Shown here: piece after piece, positions 17,495-24,821 of the stretch
Numbering within the stretch: the first letter of the stretch is position 1
Layout: each line of letters begins with the position of its first letter
Origin: Promethearchaeota archaeon
GTDB taxonomy: Archaea > Asgardarchaeota > Lokiarchaeia > Sigyniarchaeales > SOKP01
Reading direction: 5' to 3'
NCBI GenBank assembly: GCA_019058445.1
Contig: JAHPZA010000006.1
Span: 372,001 to 436,000 of the forward strand
DNA length: 64,000 nucleotides
Notes under the pieces: generated by a model
The model's database searches: none
What the model saw: the letters and a program-made list of their open reading frames with translations, nothing else
Told to the model about the DNA's origin: nothing
Position numbers and translations under genes: made by a program

Positions 17495-19726
17495 ATGCAT
17501 TCAATAAAAAACTTAATGAAATATGGATCTCAGATTGGTATTACAAATTTGATTAATCTCAAACCAAAATCTAGTACTAAAAATGAGCTTACTCTAAAAC
17601 TTAATGAACTTCGGATTTCAGATTGGATTAACGAACTAATACAAGATGAAAGATTTCAAAAGATTAAAGAAGAGCTTATAGCTATCAAGAAAAATGTTAG
17701 GAAATTAGATTTCCAGGAAAGAATCGAAGAACTAAGATCTCTTATACGTAAAACATTGAAATTTAATTATACTAATTTGGATTATATAGATATTACTGGA
17801 ATCAATTTGTATGACCCAAAATATGTTCTTCTAAAATATAAATATGGTCAAATAAAATTTAAGCGGGAATTTGAAAGAGATGTCATACATTCAGCAAAAA
17901 CTAGTGATATATTAAATGAGATATCTGATAAATATTATAATGGAGATGAATTACTTATTGCTTTTTTGCCTGATGGAAGAATCCTCCCATTAGAAGAAAT
18001 TCATCATGTGTGGTTAAAAAAAGCTGGATATTTTGTAGACTCATTCATCTTTATTGCTCCTCAAAAATATGTTGGTGAACTAGCACCATTACTTGATCAA
18101 ATCAGTGAGACTAGATTAAAGTTTGAGCTTGATAGATTTTTAAATAAAATAACATATGCTTTAAATAATATATCTTTCAAGGAACTAGTGTATTCAGAGG
18201 ATGGAACATTAAGAACTCGAATATTAGAGATTCAAAAAAGCAAAGTACTAATTAAGGAGGATGAAGGAAATCGATCTTATACTAAGAAGAAGTTATATGG
18301 ATCTTATGCTTTATCGGTTTTATTTGGAATGAATGAAGCATTTCTAAAAACGACAATAGACAGAATACATATAGGTTCTCAAATGGGAATTACTGAAGAT
18401 AGTCTATTCTTGATTAAATCTGAATTATACTACAAAATATTTCAGATTGAAGATAAAATTGAAGATTTTCTTCAAGAAATTGACAATGCCGTAAATGATT
18501 ATTTAAAAGCAATTTATAATTCTCAATATAGTGAGAATCCAATGTACTTTACTATTCTTGAACTAAGTGCAAGCTTGAGAAATCTTCTATATAAAGCTGA
18601 ATTAATTAGTACACCTACCTATGAAGGATTGGGTGAATTAAATTTAGAGAGCAGAATGTTAAATAATTTGCGTTCTATAGTTTCAAAACATAAATCAAAA
18701 AAAAATGAAAATGTAATCACTAATTTATGGATAGAATTATATGCTGAATTAATAGATAAATATGGTGATATATTAAGATCTAAAAATTTAATTAATGTCT
18801 TCAATTTCGCCTTTGAGAATTTATTTAATGAAATTCAAACAGAAATTATTCCTTTTTACGCCGAAAATACTATTCGTGGTGAATTTATAAAAGAAATATT
18901 AAAAATTTTTCCAGATAATATGTTTATTTCGAGTGGATCACTTTCTTATATCTTATTTAAAGATAAATTATATCTAAATAGAAAATTCTTAATTGAAGAA
19001 AGAATAAATCTGGCTGTAGACAGTGTCATTTACGAAAGAATTGAAGAAAACATATTAGAGTTAGAATTAGGTGATTTTAATTTCTTCATAACTCTCCTAT
19101 CTGAAGATCAATTAAGATTCATGAAAAAAAAAATTATTGAGACTATAAATGTTTTTAAGAGATTTTACTCTGGAGATAAGACATCTATTAAAGAAGAATT
19201 TACAAAGAAAATATTCGAACAACTTTTTAACAACCCTAATTCACCTTATAGAGATATTGAAGTAGTATCTGCTTGGCCTGATTGGCTCATTGGTCCTAAT
19301 GGTCGCGGACTTGAGTTAGATGGTTTAGTTGAGGAAGCTGATTTTGCTTTTGAAATGAATGGACCATATCATAACAATCCTAAACTAATTTCGAAAATGT
19401 TTAATATTCCACTTGCAGAAGCAAAAAAGAAGGTTCAAGCTGTTCAAGAAAAAGATCAAATAAAAATTGATGAGTGCAAAATTCGAGGAATAAGGCTTCT
19501 TATCTTAGATTATAATATGGACTTTGAAGAAATTGTCGAAATCTGTTGTAAATTCTATGCAGATTTATTAAATAATAGAAATATAGATGAGAAAATAGAT
19601 TGGAGAGATTTCCATATAGATTGGAAAAAAATTCTAGAAGATATAAAGAAAAAAAGAATGGAAAATTTAATCTGGAGATTTAATATCAGAAATAAATTAG
19701 ATGATTCTGAAGTTCTCCAAAGGTAA
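17495..19726 (+). CDS. Large protein with C-terminal PD-(D/E)XK nuclease-like domain
   Basis: 743 residues. The N-terminal ~600 residues are helical, Lys/Glu/Ile-rich and unrecognised. The C-terminal part (about 600-690) has GRGLELDGLVEEADFAFEMN, then VQEKDQIKIDECKIRGIRLL. This follows the layout of Vsr/homing-type endonuclease domains: E-L-D-G, then the [AV]-F-E-x-x-G strand and a Q-x-x-D-x-x-K helix ahead of a G-I-x-L-[LI]-x-[IL] strand. The position where family members often have a Lys or Gln after the strand Glu is Met-Asn here, so catalysis is uncertain. The gene has an unusually low GC content even for this window and opens a run of defence-like genes. It may sense or cut foreign DNA; the large helical N-terminus could be the sensor. 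In-frame open sequence continues for 68 codons after its stop. Confidence 0.6.
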   Translation: MHSIKNLMKYGSQIGITNLINLKPKSSTKNELTLKLNELRISDWINELIQDERFQKIKEELIAIKKNVRKLDFQERIEELRSLIRKTLKFNYTNLDYIDITGINLYDPKYVLLKYKYGQIKFKREFERDVIHSAKTSDILNEISDKYYNGDELLIAFLPDGRILPLEEIHHVWLKKAGYFVDSFIFIAPQKYVGELAPLLDQISETRLKFELDRFLNKITYALNNISFKELVYSEDGTLRTRILEIQKSKVLIKEDEGNRSYTKKKLYGSYALSVLFGMNEAFLKTTIDRIHIGSQMGITEDSLFLIKSELYYKIFQIEDKIEDFLQEIDNAVNDYLKAIYNSQYSENPMYFTILELSASLRNLLYKAELISTPTYEGLGELNLESRMLNNLRSIVSKHKSKKNENVITNLWIELYAELIDKYGDILRSKNLINVFNFAFENLFNEIQTEIIPFYAENTIRGEFIKEILKIFPDNMFISSGSLSYILFKDKLYLNRKFLIEERINLAVDSVIYERIEENILELELGDFNFFITLLSEDQLRFMKKKIIETINVFKRFYSGDKTSIKEEFTKKIFEQLFNNPNSPYRDIEVVSAWPDWLIGPNGRGLELDGLVEEADFAFEMNGPYHNNPKLISKMFNIPLAEAKKKVQAVQEKDQIKIDECKIRGIRLLILDYNMDFEEIVEICCKFYADLLNNRNIDEKIDWRDFHIDWKKILEDIKKKRMENLIWRFNIRNKLDDSEVLQR

Positions 19727-20030
19727 ATTCAGCATCTGATTTCAATTAAAATTCCTTTGAAATTATTTGAATCAAAAGTTGATATAATACCTTATAATTT
19801 ACCAATAAAGAAAATGTCATGTGATATTTTAAAAGTAGAAAAGGAGATGGCAATTCTAAATAAAATTATGAAGAAAGCAAAATTTTATTTCAATATATGG
19901 ACATTGAATCCAATTTCCTTGGGATTAATTTGAAACCAAAAATTGGACAATCTTTTAAATCATCAGAAATAATCTATGATAAGGTTATTAATCCAAATTA
20001 AAGGATATAAGATTTTTAAGGGGAATTTTT
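19727..20030 (+). pseudogene. Possible decayed coding sequence behind the nuclease-like gene
   Basis: The stop of the preceding gene (19724-19726, TAA) is followed in the same frame by 68 open codons until TGA at 19931. The translation looks protein-like (SIKIPLKLFESKVDIIPYNL). A second frame overlaps from an ATG near 19900 (starting MDIESNFLGINLKPKIGQSF) and stays open to a TAA at about 20001. The two could be pieces of one gene joined by a frameshift, or an extension of the preceding gene lost by a stop mutation. Chance is not excluded in DNA this AT-rich. The region also must hold the promoter of the Schlafen-like gene. Confidence 0.35.
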
Positions 20031-21230
20031 ATGTTATTCACACCCAATGATTCCGAAAACATTAATCAAGAATATCTTGAAAGTTTGATTAAAAATCAAA
20101 TCCAGGAAAGCCATCATCTAGATTATAAAAGAGAAGTCAGTGGGAACAATAATGAAATCGCAAAAGATATTTCAGCCTTTGCGAATTCAGATGGTGGAAA
20201 TATCATATATGGCATTGATGAAAAAGAACATCTACCTAAAAAGATTACTCCAATATTACAAACTGATGTAAGAGAAAGGATCGATTTAATTACTAAGGAT
20301 GGAATAGATCCCCCATTGAATATAAGAATATTTCCTATTCCAGTTAAAACTGATGAAATAGAAGGATATGTTTATGTATTATTTATACCAAAAAAATACC
20401 CCCGAATCCATCAGGCGAAAGGTTATAAGAAATATTATAAACGGACAGAATTTACTTCAAGTCCTATGGTGAACAGCGAAATTGAGCAAGTTTTTGATTC
20501 TTTTTTTACACTTGAGAAAGAAAAAGACGATTTAGTAGGTTTTATTGAAAGAGAATTTTTAGATTATCTGCATAGAAATAATTATTTAAGTAGTTATAGC
20601 TCCACTGATGGTAATGATACTCATGGAAATTTAATCTTGAGCTCCTTTTTAATAATTAGTCCTTTAGATATTAGAGAAACGATATTCAATGATGATATTC
20701 TTACTTTTCTTGAGAAAGACTTATTTCTAAATTCAAATAAAACTGATGAATTGTTCGAAGGAACTCCTATTGTCAGACAAAACGATTATATTTACGATTC
20801 TGACTCAAAACGACTTAAAAATATATTAATTCATAAAGATGGAATAATTATTTATAATTTAAGATATGAAGTACCATTTAATTCTCAGCAGGAATTGACT
20901 CTTAAAAAAAAATTAAATTTGGTATATTTATCTAATTATTATTTGGGATTTTTTAACTTTTTATATGAATTATATAAAAACTTTCTCTATTTTGGAGATT
21001 TAACTATTCAATTGAAAATTATGGGAATTTCAAGCTGGCCACTTCTACAACCTCCTTCTAATCCTAAGCAGTTAAAACTTGATAATATAAAAGTTATTGT
21101 AAATATAGAGGAACTTTCAACGGGTAAATTAGAGGTAATTAAAAGATTATTTGAACCAGTATTAAATGCTTATGGCAAGACTAATAAAGATGCCGAAAGA
21201 TTATATAGTCAAATTAGTAAAATATTGTGA
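20031..21230 (+). CDS. Schlafen AlbA_2 domain protein
   Basis: 399 residues. Residues about 15-150 form an AlbA_2 domain: ESHHLDYKREVSG (E-x-x-x-x-[DE]-x-K), IAKDISAFANSDGGNIIYGI (the conserved AFAN-x-x-G-G core) and YKKYYKRTEFTSSPM (Y-x-R-x-G-x-x-x-x-x-M-like strand). This domain occurs in archaeal and bacterial regulators and in eukaryotic Schlafens, where it forms RNase or nucleotide-binding units. The C-terminal 250 residues are unrecognised, with alternating strands and a hydrophobic helix near 300. GGGGAA precedes the ATG. It lies between the nuclease-like gene and a HEPN gene on the same strand, spacing 39 bases to the latter, and the setting suggests antiviral or stress-induced growth control. 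Confidence 0.82.
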   Translation: MLFTPNDSENINQEYLESLIKNQIQESHHLDYKREVSGNNNEIAKDISAFANSDGGNIIYGIDEKEHLPKKITPILQTDVRERIDLITKDGIDPPLNIRIFPIPVKTDEIEGYVYVLFIPKKYPRIHQAKGYKKYYKRTEFTSSPMVNSEIEQVFDSFFTLEKEKDDLVGFIEREFLDYLHRNNYLSSYSSTDGNDTHGNLILSSFLIISPLDIRETIFNDDILTFLEKDLFLNSNKTDELFEGTPIVRQNDYIYDSDSKRLKNILIHKDGIIIYNLRYEVPFNSQQELTLKKKLNLVYLSNYYLGFFNFLYELYKNFLYFGDLTIQLKIMGISSWPLLQPPSNPKQLKLDNIKVIVNIEELSTGKLEVIKRLFEPVLNAYGKTNKDAERLYSQISKIL

Positions 21231-21269
21231 TCACTTAATTAAGAATAAAATCACTAGAGACTTATTATA

Positions 21270-22721
21270 ATGACAAATTTAGCAGAATTACCAAAATTAA
21301 AAGAAGAAACATGGAAATTAGTGCACCATTATCTCGTAAATTTTGAAAAGGGTTATGAAAGGAAAATCTTTAATGAAACAATAGGGCAAAAATACATTGA
21401 GAGTTTAACTCAAACTCCTGAAATTGGAAAATTTCAATGGAATGCAGTTGCAGGCGAAGAATTTAACATTCTTCCTGTTTATATGATGCATTTTTTAGGA
21501 AACATGTATGTATATTGTCAGAATCAATTAAAAAAAATGCAGAAAGCAGAATTAAAAACTAACCAGGGCCTTAAGGACCATTTCGATTCACAGTACATTT
21601 TATTAGAGTCCGAGGTTCTCATTCCCGATTATTTTTCTTACCAAATACTCATCCCCGCATTTAATATTATACTAAAGGATGCAAAAAGTCTTTCACTCGA
21701 TATTAATCATATTTTTATCAATATTACGGATAATGAAGTGCCCTATGGTATTAAAGATTTCAGGAATCCTCCCTTTTTTTGGTCAAAACGCAAGGAAGAG
21801 CAGAAATGGATTAAAGATGCAACAACAAGCATCGAAGTCTCTTATAACAAAACAAAAAGACTTCGTGATGAGGAACCTTATACAGCGATGCCATATTATC
21901 CTTTAGATCCTAATGGAAAAGAAGAATTTAACGAGTTAGTACTTAGCATTCCAGATTTCTTTATGTTGTATTCAGATCGCCATGAATTTTTTCCATTTTC
22001 GATAAGTCATTATTATTGGGTGAAACTTCCAGCTTTTTCAGATTATTTCCCATTTGTAAAGGGATACATTCATTATTCGTTTCCCCGTCCAAACGCCTAT
22101 TTAAGAATGTACGACACTGATACATGGGCCTTTTGGATATCCAATTGGCAATCACATTATGATTGGTACTATAATGCTTTTTATGGTGATGGTCGAGAAT
22201 CAGAATCAAAGCGAATTTTTCGATATGCTGTAAACACTATCCGTACGCTGAATAACATTCAATTTGCTGATTTAAAGGTATTCATTTTGGTATCCACATT
22301 TGAAGGATTGTTATATAAAGAGTCAATTGGTGAAGATTTAATTGGAAATCTAAGAAATAAACGTGAACCTGTTATCAAAGTTTTTAAAAAAGTGAGTGAG
22401 ATAGAAAGTAAGATGTGGATTCACTTTGATAATAACAATGAGTATGAAGAAAATTTAGAGAAATTCCTTAACGATGCTTTTACAGTACGAAATAACATTG
22501 CTCATCCAGAGAAAATAATAGAACCCGAATATCAACCTGAATTTCTATATGATGGGATTCCTCAGAATTATTATTATGGAAGATTAACAGAGGACATTCA
22601 AACTAATTTCAAAGAGTTCCTATGGTTTTTATTAAAAATATGGGTTAATAAGAAGTTCCAGTCGAATGAAGATTGGTATTCCTATTTAGAAGATGTAAAA
22701 AACCAAATCTTAGAAGGGTAA
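21270..22721 (+). CDS. HEPN domain protein with RX4H motif (ApeA-like)
   Basis: 483 residues. The N-terminal ~300 residues are rich in aromatic residues (YYWVKLPAFSDYFPFVKGY, then DTDTWAFWISNWQSHYDWYY) and look like a beta-rich sensor or binding domain. The C-terminal part (about 320-470) is helical with FILVSTFEGLLYKES, then FTVRNNIAHPEKI. The latter contains R-x4-H, the catalytic motif of HEPN ribonucleases, in the expected place after a paired helix. Large proteins with this architecture, including ApeA, act as abortive-infection RNases. It starts 39 bases behind the AlbA_2 gene, and that close spacing suggests one transcript. It ends 18 bases from the convergent AbiTii-like gene. Function as a toxin is inferred. 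Confidence 0.7.
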   Translation: MTNLAELPKLKEETWKLVHHYLVNFEKGYERKIFNETIGQKYIESLTQTPEIGKFQWNAVAGEEFNILPVYMMHFLGNMYVYCQNQLKKMQKAELKTNQGLKDHFDSQYILLESEVLIPDYFSYQILIPAFNIILKDAKSLSLDINHIFINITDNEVPYGIKDFRNPPFFWSKRKEEQKWIKDATTSIEVSYNKTKRLRDEEPYTAMPYYPLDPNGKEEFNELVLSIPDFFMLYSDRHEFFPFSISHYYWVKLPAFSDYFPFVKGYIHYSFPRPNAYLRMYDTDTWAFWISNWQSHYDWYYNAFYGDGRESESKRIFRYAVNTIRTLNNIQFADLKVFILVSTFEGLLYKESIGEDLIGNLRNKREPVIKVFKKVSEIESKMWIHFDNNNEYEENLEKFLNDAFTVRNNIAHPEKIIEPEYQPEFLYDGIPQNYYYGRLTEDIQTNFKEFLWFLLKIWVNKKFQSNEDWYSYLEDVKNQILEG

Positions 22722-22739
22722 TTAAAACTTCATAAAGCT

Positions 22740-23708
22740 TTAAACTAAGTTAAGAATGTCACCTACGAGGAGATAGGTATAAACCACGATGCGGTTTGCT
22801 TCCTCTCTGTCGATTTTTGCGTGGGTTGCTTTATGTGAACCCTTTAAAATACTTTCTAATCGATCCCCAATAAATCTAAGATGCGATCCTACTATTTTAA
22901 TATATGTCTCTGATTCACTTTTTTGATTAATAAACTCAATAATTCTATTGATGTATTGTTCCTCACCAAGTTTATGAGATTTCCCATCTATACCTTTCTT
23001 GATATTCTTAGTTGGAGGATAAATAGCATCTGCTAAATCTTTTAGAATTCTTCGACAAATATGGACTGCGTTTGACCAATTTTCAGGATTCTCAGAAGTG
23101 AGATTTTCATATATAGCAACTAATTTTTCAAGAGATTCTGGAACTATTTCTCCTATTTTTTGATCAACATTTTGTTTTATCGCACTAAAGATATCTTCAG
23201 CTATTTTCGAATAATTTAGTTCTAAGTAGGTTTTTGTAATATATTCATAAATAAATGATCGTCGATGTGCTAATATTTCTGAGACTTCTTGAAATCTTTT
23301 TTGTAAATTATTACGCTCATCTAAATCGCTTGCTGAGTCTATTCTCTTAATTATAAATTTTTTCTCACTCTCTAATTTTTCTATTGCATCTGGAATAAAT
23401 TCTAAAAATCCATCTACTTCTAAATATTCCCTTCCTGCCAATGTTGCCAATCTTTCTACTTCACGGAATTCAATATTTTCTTCATAAACATTAATTTTTG
23501 GGTATCCAGAGATTTCTAATTCCATTAGCCTCACCATCTCAAAATTATTCAACAAACGAGCGAGACGAATTGTCTTGAGTGCAATTAAAGCTAGAGAAAT
23601 CTCACTTAATTCAATGTTTTTCAAGATCTCGCTTGCAAGGTGTATAGCCTCATTATAAGCCTTTTTTGAAGGAGGAACTTTAAAAATATCATTTTTAATT
23701 TTTTTCAT
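22740..23708 (-). CDS. AbiTii-like protein
   Basis: 322 residues. The N-terminal 90 residues are the AbiTii-type helical bundle: repeated Leu/Ala helix, LALIALKTIRLARLLNNFE (conserved [AL]-x-R-L-A-x-x-L), then MELEISGYP, the characteristic E-L-x-G-Y-P. The rest is helical, including an NWSNAVHICRRILKDLADAI stretch (HEPN-like). AbiTii domains occur in bacterial abortive-infection proteins. It is convergent to the HEPN RX4H gene and divergent from the small nucleotidyltransferase gene (86 bases), so it may be paired with the latter in function. It has no membrane or nuclease motif apart from the general bundle, and its activity is unknown. Confidence 0.7.
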   Translation of the reverse strand: MKKIKNDIFKVPPSKKAYNEAIHLASEILKNIELSEISLALIALKTIRLARLLNNFEMVRLMELEISGYPKINVYEENIEFREVERLATLAGREYLEVDGFLEFIPDAIEKLESEKKFIIKRIDSASDLDERNNLQKRFQEVSEILAHRRSFIYEYITKTYLELNYSKIAEDIFSAIKQNVDQKIGEIVPESLEKLVAIYENLTSENPENWSNAVHICRRILKDLADAIYPPTKNIKKGIDGKSHKLGEEQYINRIIEFINQKSESETYIKIVGSHLRFIGDRLESILKGSHKATHAKIDREEANRIVVYTYLLVGDILNLV

Positions 23709-23794
23709 CTATATAACTTACAAAAAATTATAAGTTTAAGAATATTGATATGAATGATCTTCAATTGTGAAATTAGAATTCAAGATGTGTTTTT

Positions 23795-24157
23795 ATGAGT
23801 GAACGAGAAAGTTATGCCAAAAGATATAAGAATCTTTGGATATCATTATCTGATTGGCTTAAAACTAAATCTGGTTGGAAAGTGGGAGGAGTAGCAAAGG
23901 AAGGATCTCGCAGGGAAGGAGATTTTAAGGATAAAAGCGATTTGGATATGGATTTCTGGATAGCTGAAACATATCAGAAGCAGAAAGTCTATGATGACAT
24001 TATCCCGAAATTAAGGAATCATTACAAGAGTAGCCAAGTACAAAAGGGACGTAGCAGCAATGTCATTAAATTCTCCTCGAAGGATCTTAAGGTAGATATC
24101 GTGTTGCTCCCTAAAAAGGAATTCATGGAGAAGAGGAAGAAATACAAAGAAAACTAA
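23795..24157 (+). CDS. Small nucleotidyltransferase (Pol-beta superfamily)
   Basis: 120 residues, an isolated catalytic core. It carries AKEGSRREGDFKDKSDLDMD, which is G-S followed by D-x-D (SDLDMD) as in MNT/CCA/cGAS-type enzymes, and SSKDLKVDIVLLPK, which supplies the third Asp on its strand. The three carboxylates that bind two metals are all present. It lacks the C-terminal helical domain of CD-NTases or CCA enzymes; stand-alone cores of this kind act as antitoxins that modify a partner, usually a HEPN protein. A HEPN gene and an AbiTii-like gene lie within 2.5 kb, so a HEPN/MNT-like module is plausible. The ATG follows a TTTTATG context without a clear Shine-Dalgarno. Confidence 0.75.
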   Translation: MSERESYAKRYKNLWISLSDWLKTKSGWKVGGVAKEGSRREGDFKDKSDLDMDFWIAETYQKQKVYDDIIPKLRNHYKSSQVQKGRSSNVIKFSSKDLKVDIVLLPKKEFMEKRKKYKEN

Positions 24158-24573
24158 AATTATCAATTTTTGAAAGAGATCTATAATTCTATGATTTATA
24201 AAACTATTCAGTTATATAAATAAGAGAGGTTTAAGGATTAATAATTAATACAGCAATAAACAATCTCTAATGATAATATTGGGATTCTACTTATTATTCT
24301 ATAGAATTTGGTTTATATAAATCATTTTTATATAAGATTTGCATTGTGACTGTGAAATCATGTTAAAGGCTCACCCTATTGTGATGGCGGATTTTGGTAT
24401 TGATGTAGAATAGTCAAATTTTTCTCCGTTATTTTATTTTTGTCGTGCTTGCCTCCTTCTGATGGGATGTAGGATTTTCTTCATATTCCATATGATATTA
24501 CATCCCTATTTTTATTATGTAATTCTATATAATAAAAAAAGAAAAATAAAAAAAAAAATTAATTTTTAAGAAT
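24158..24573. other. Intergenic region between the accessory block and the CODH-like genes
   Basis: 416 bases between convergent genes. There is a 17-codon frame from 24360 (starting MLKAHPIVMADF) that is too short to judge, and a nested hairpin described separately at 24464-24506. The stretch 24361-24480 is richer in G and C than its surroundings. No tRNA pattern (no GTTCRANNC loop) could be found here. The last 50 bases are almost pure A, consistent with a T-tract terminator for the minus-strand CODH-like unit. Confidence 0.4.
24464..24506. repeat. Nested inverted repeat (possible structured RNA or terminator)
   Basis: Outer arms GGGATGTA (24464-24471) and TACATCCC (24499-24506) are perfect over 8 bases. 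Inside the loop, CATAT-TCC-ATATG forms a second hairpin of 5-base arms. The symmetric nesting and the GGG/CCC ends are unusual in DNA this AT-rich. It lies 68 bases behind the end of the CODH-like unit and 300 bases behind the nucleotidyltransferase, so it could end either transcript; no T-run follows directly. Confidence 0.45.
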
Positions 24574-24801
24574 TTAAATACCTAATTTTGTTCTATTTGA
24601 TTCTATATGCTCCATCATAGCATCAACGGCTTGAACAGGATCTGTTTCAACATGCAGGATTCCCCCTGTAACATCCTTACAATCTACAGTTAAGAGTTTA
24701 ACTAAATTGGGACCGCCAGTGACAGTAGGGACCGGATTAACATATGTGTAAAGACCAAAGGCTAATGCGAAGATTGCATCAATTGTTGCCTTCTGCTCCA
24801 T
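24574..24801 (-). CDS. C-terminal fragment of the CODH/HCP-like enzyme as a separate frame
   Basis: 75 residues that continue the family sequence where the 565-residue frame at 24822-26519 stops. The first residues are MEQKATIDA. In Ni-CODH this place reads S-E-K-A with a catalytic Lys, and in the hybrid cluster protein it reads Y-E-Q-K-A, whose Glu binds the cluster and whose Lys is active. The rest (FALAFGLYTYVNPVPTVTGG, then TGGILHVETDPVQAVDAM) is the normal CODH C-terminus. It begins 20 bases after the stop of the upstream frame and in a different reading frame, so it is either an independent subunit, a product of recoding, or the tail of a broken gene. No strong Shine-Dalgarno is visible before its ATG; translational coupling is possible. 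Confidence 0.7.
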   Translation of the reverse strand: MEQKATIDAIFALAFGLYTYVNPVPTVTGGPNLVKLLTVDCKDVTGGILHVETDPVQAVDAMMEHIESNRTKLGI

Positions 24802-24821
24802 TGGAACTCGCTAATATTGAA

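Noticed and set aside
17495-24157. Integrated virus or plasmid
   Set aside because: No integrase, capsid, portal or replication gene and no flanking tRNA or direct-repeat attachment sites were seen; the block looks like an accessory gene cluster only.
24360-24413. 17-codon frame starting MLKAHPIVMADF
   Set aside because: Too short to support; no ribosome site, no neighbour using it.
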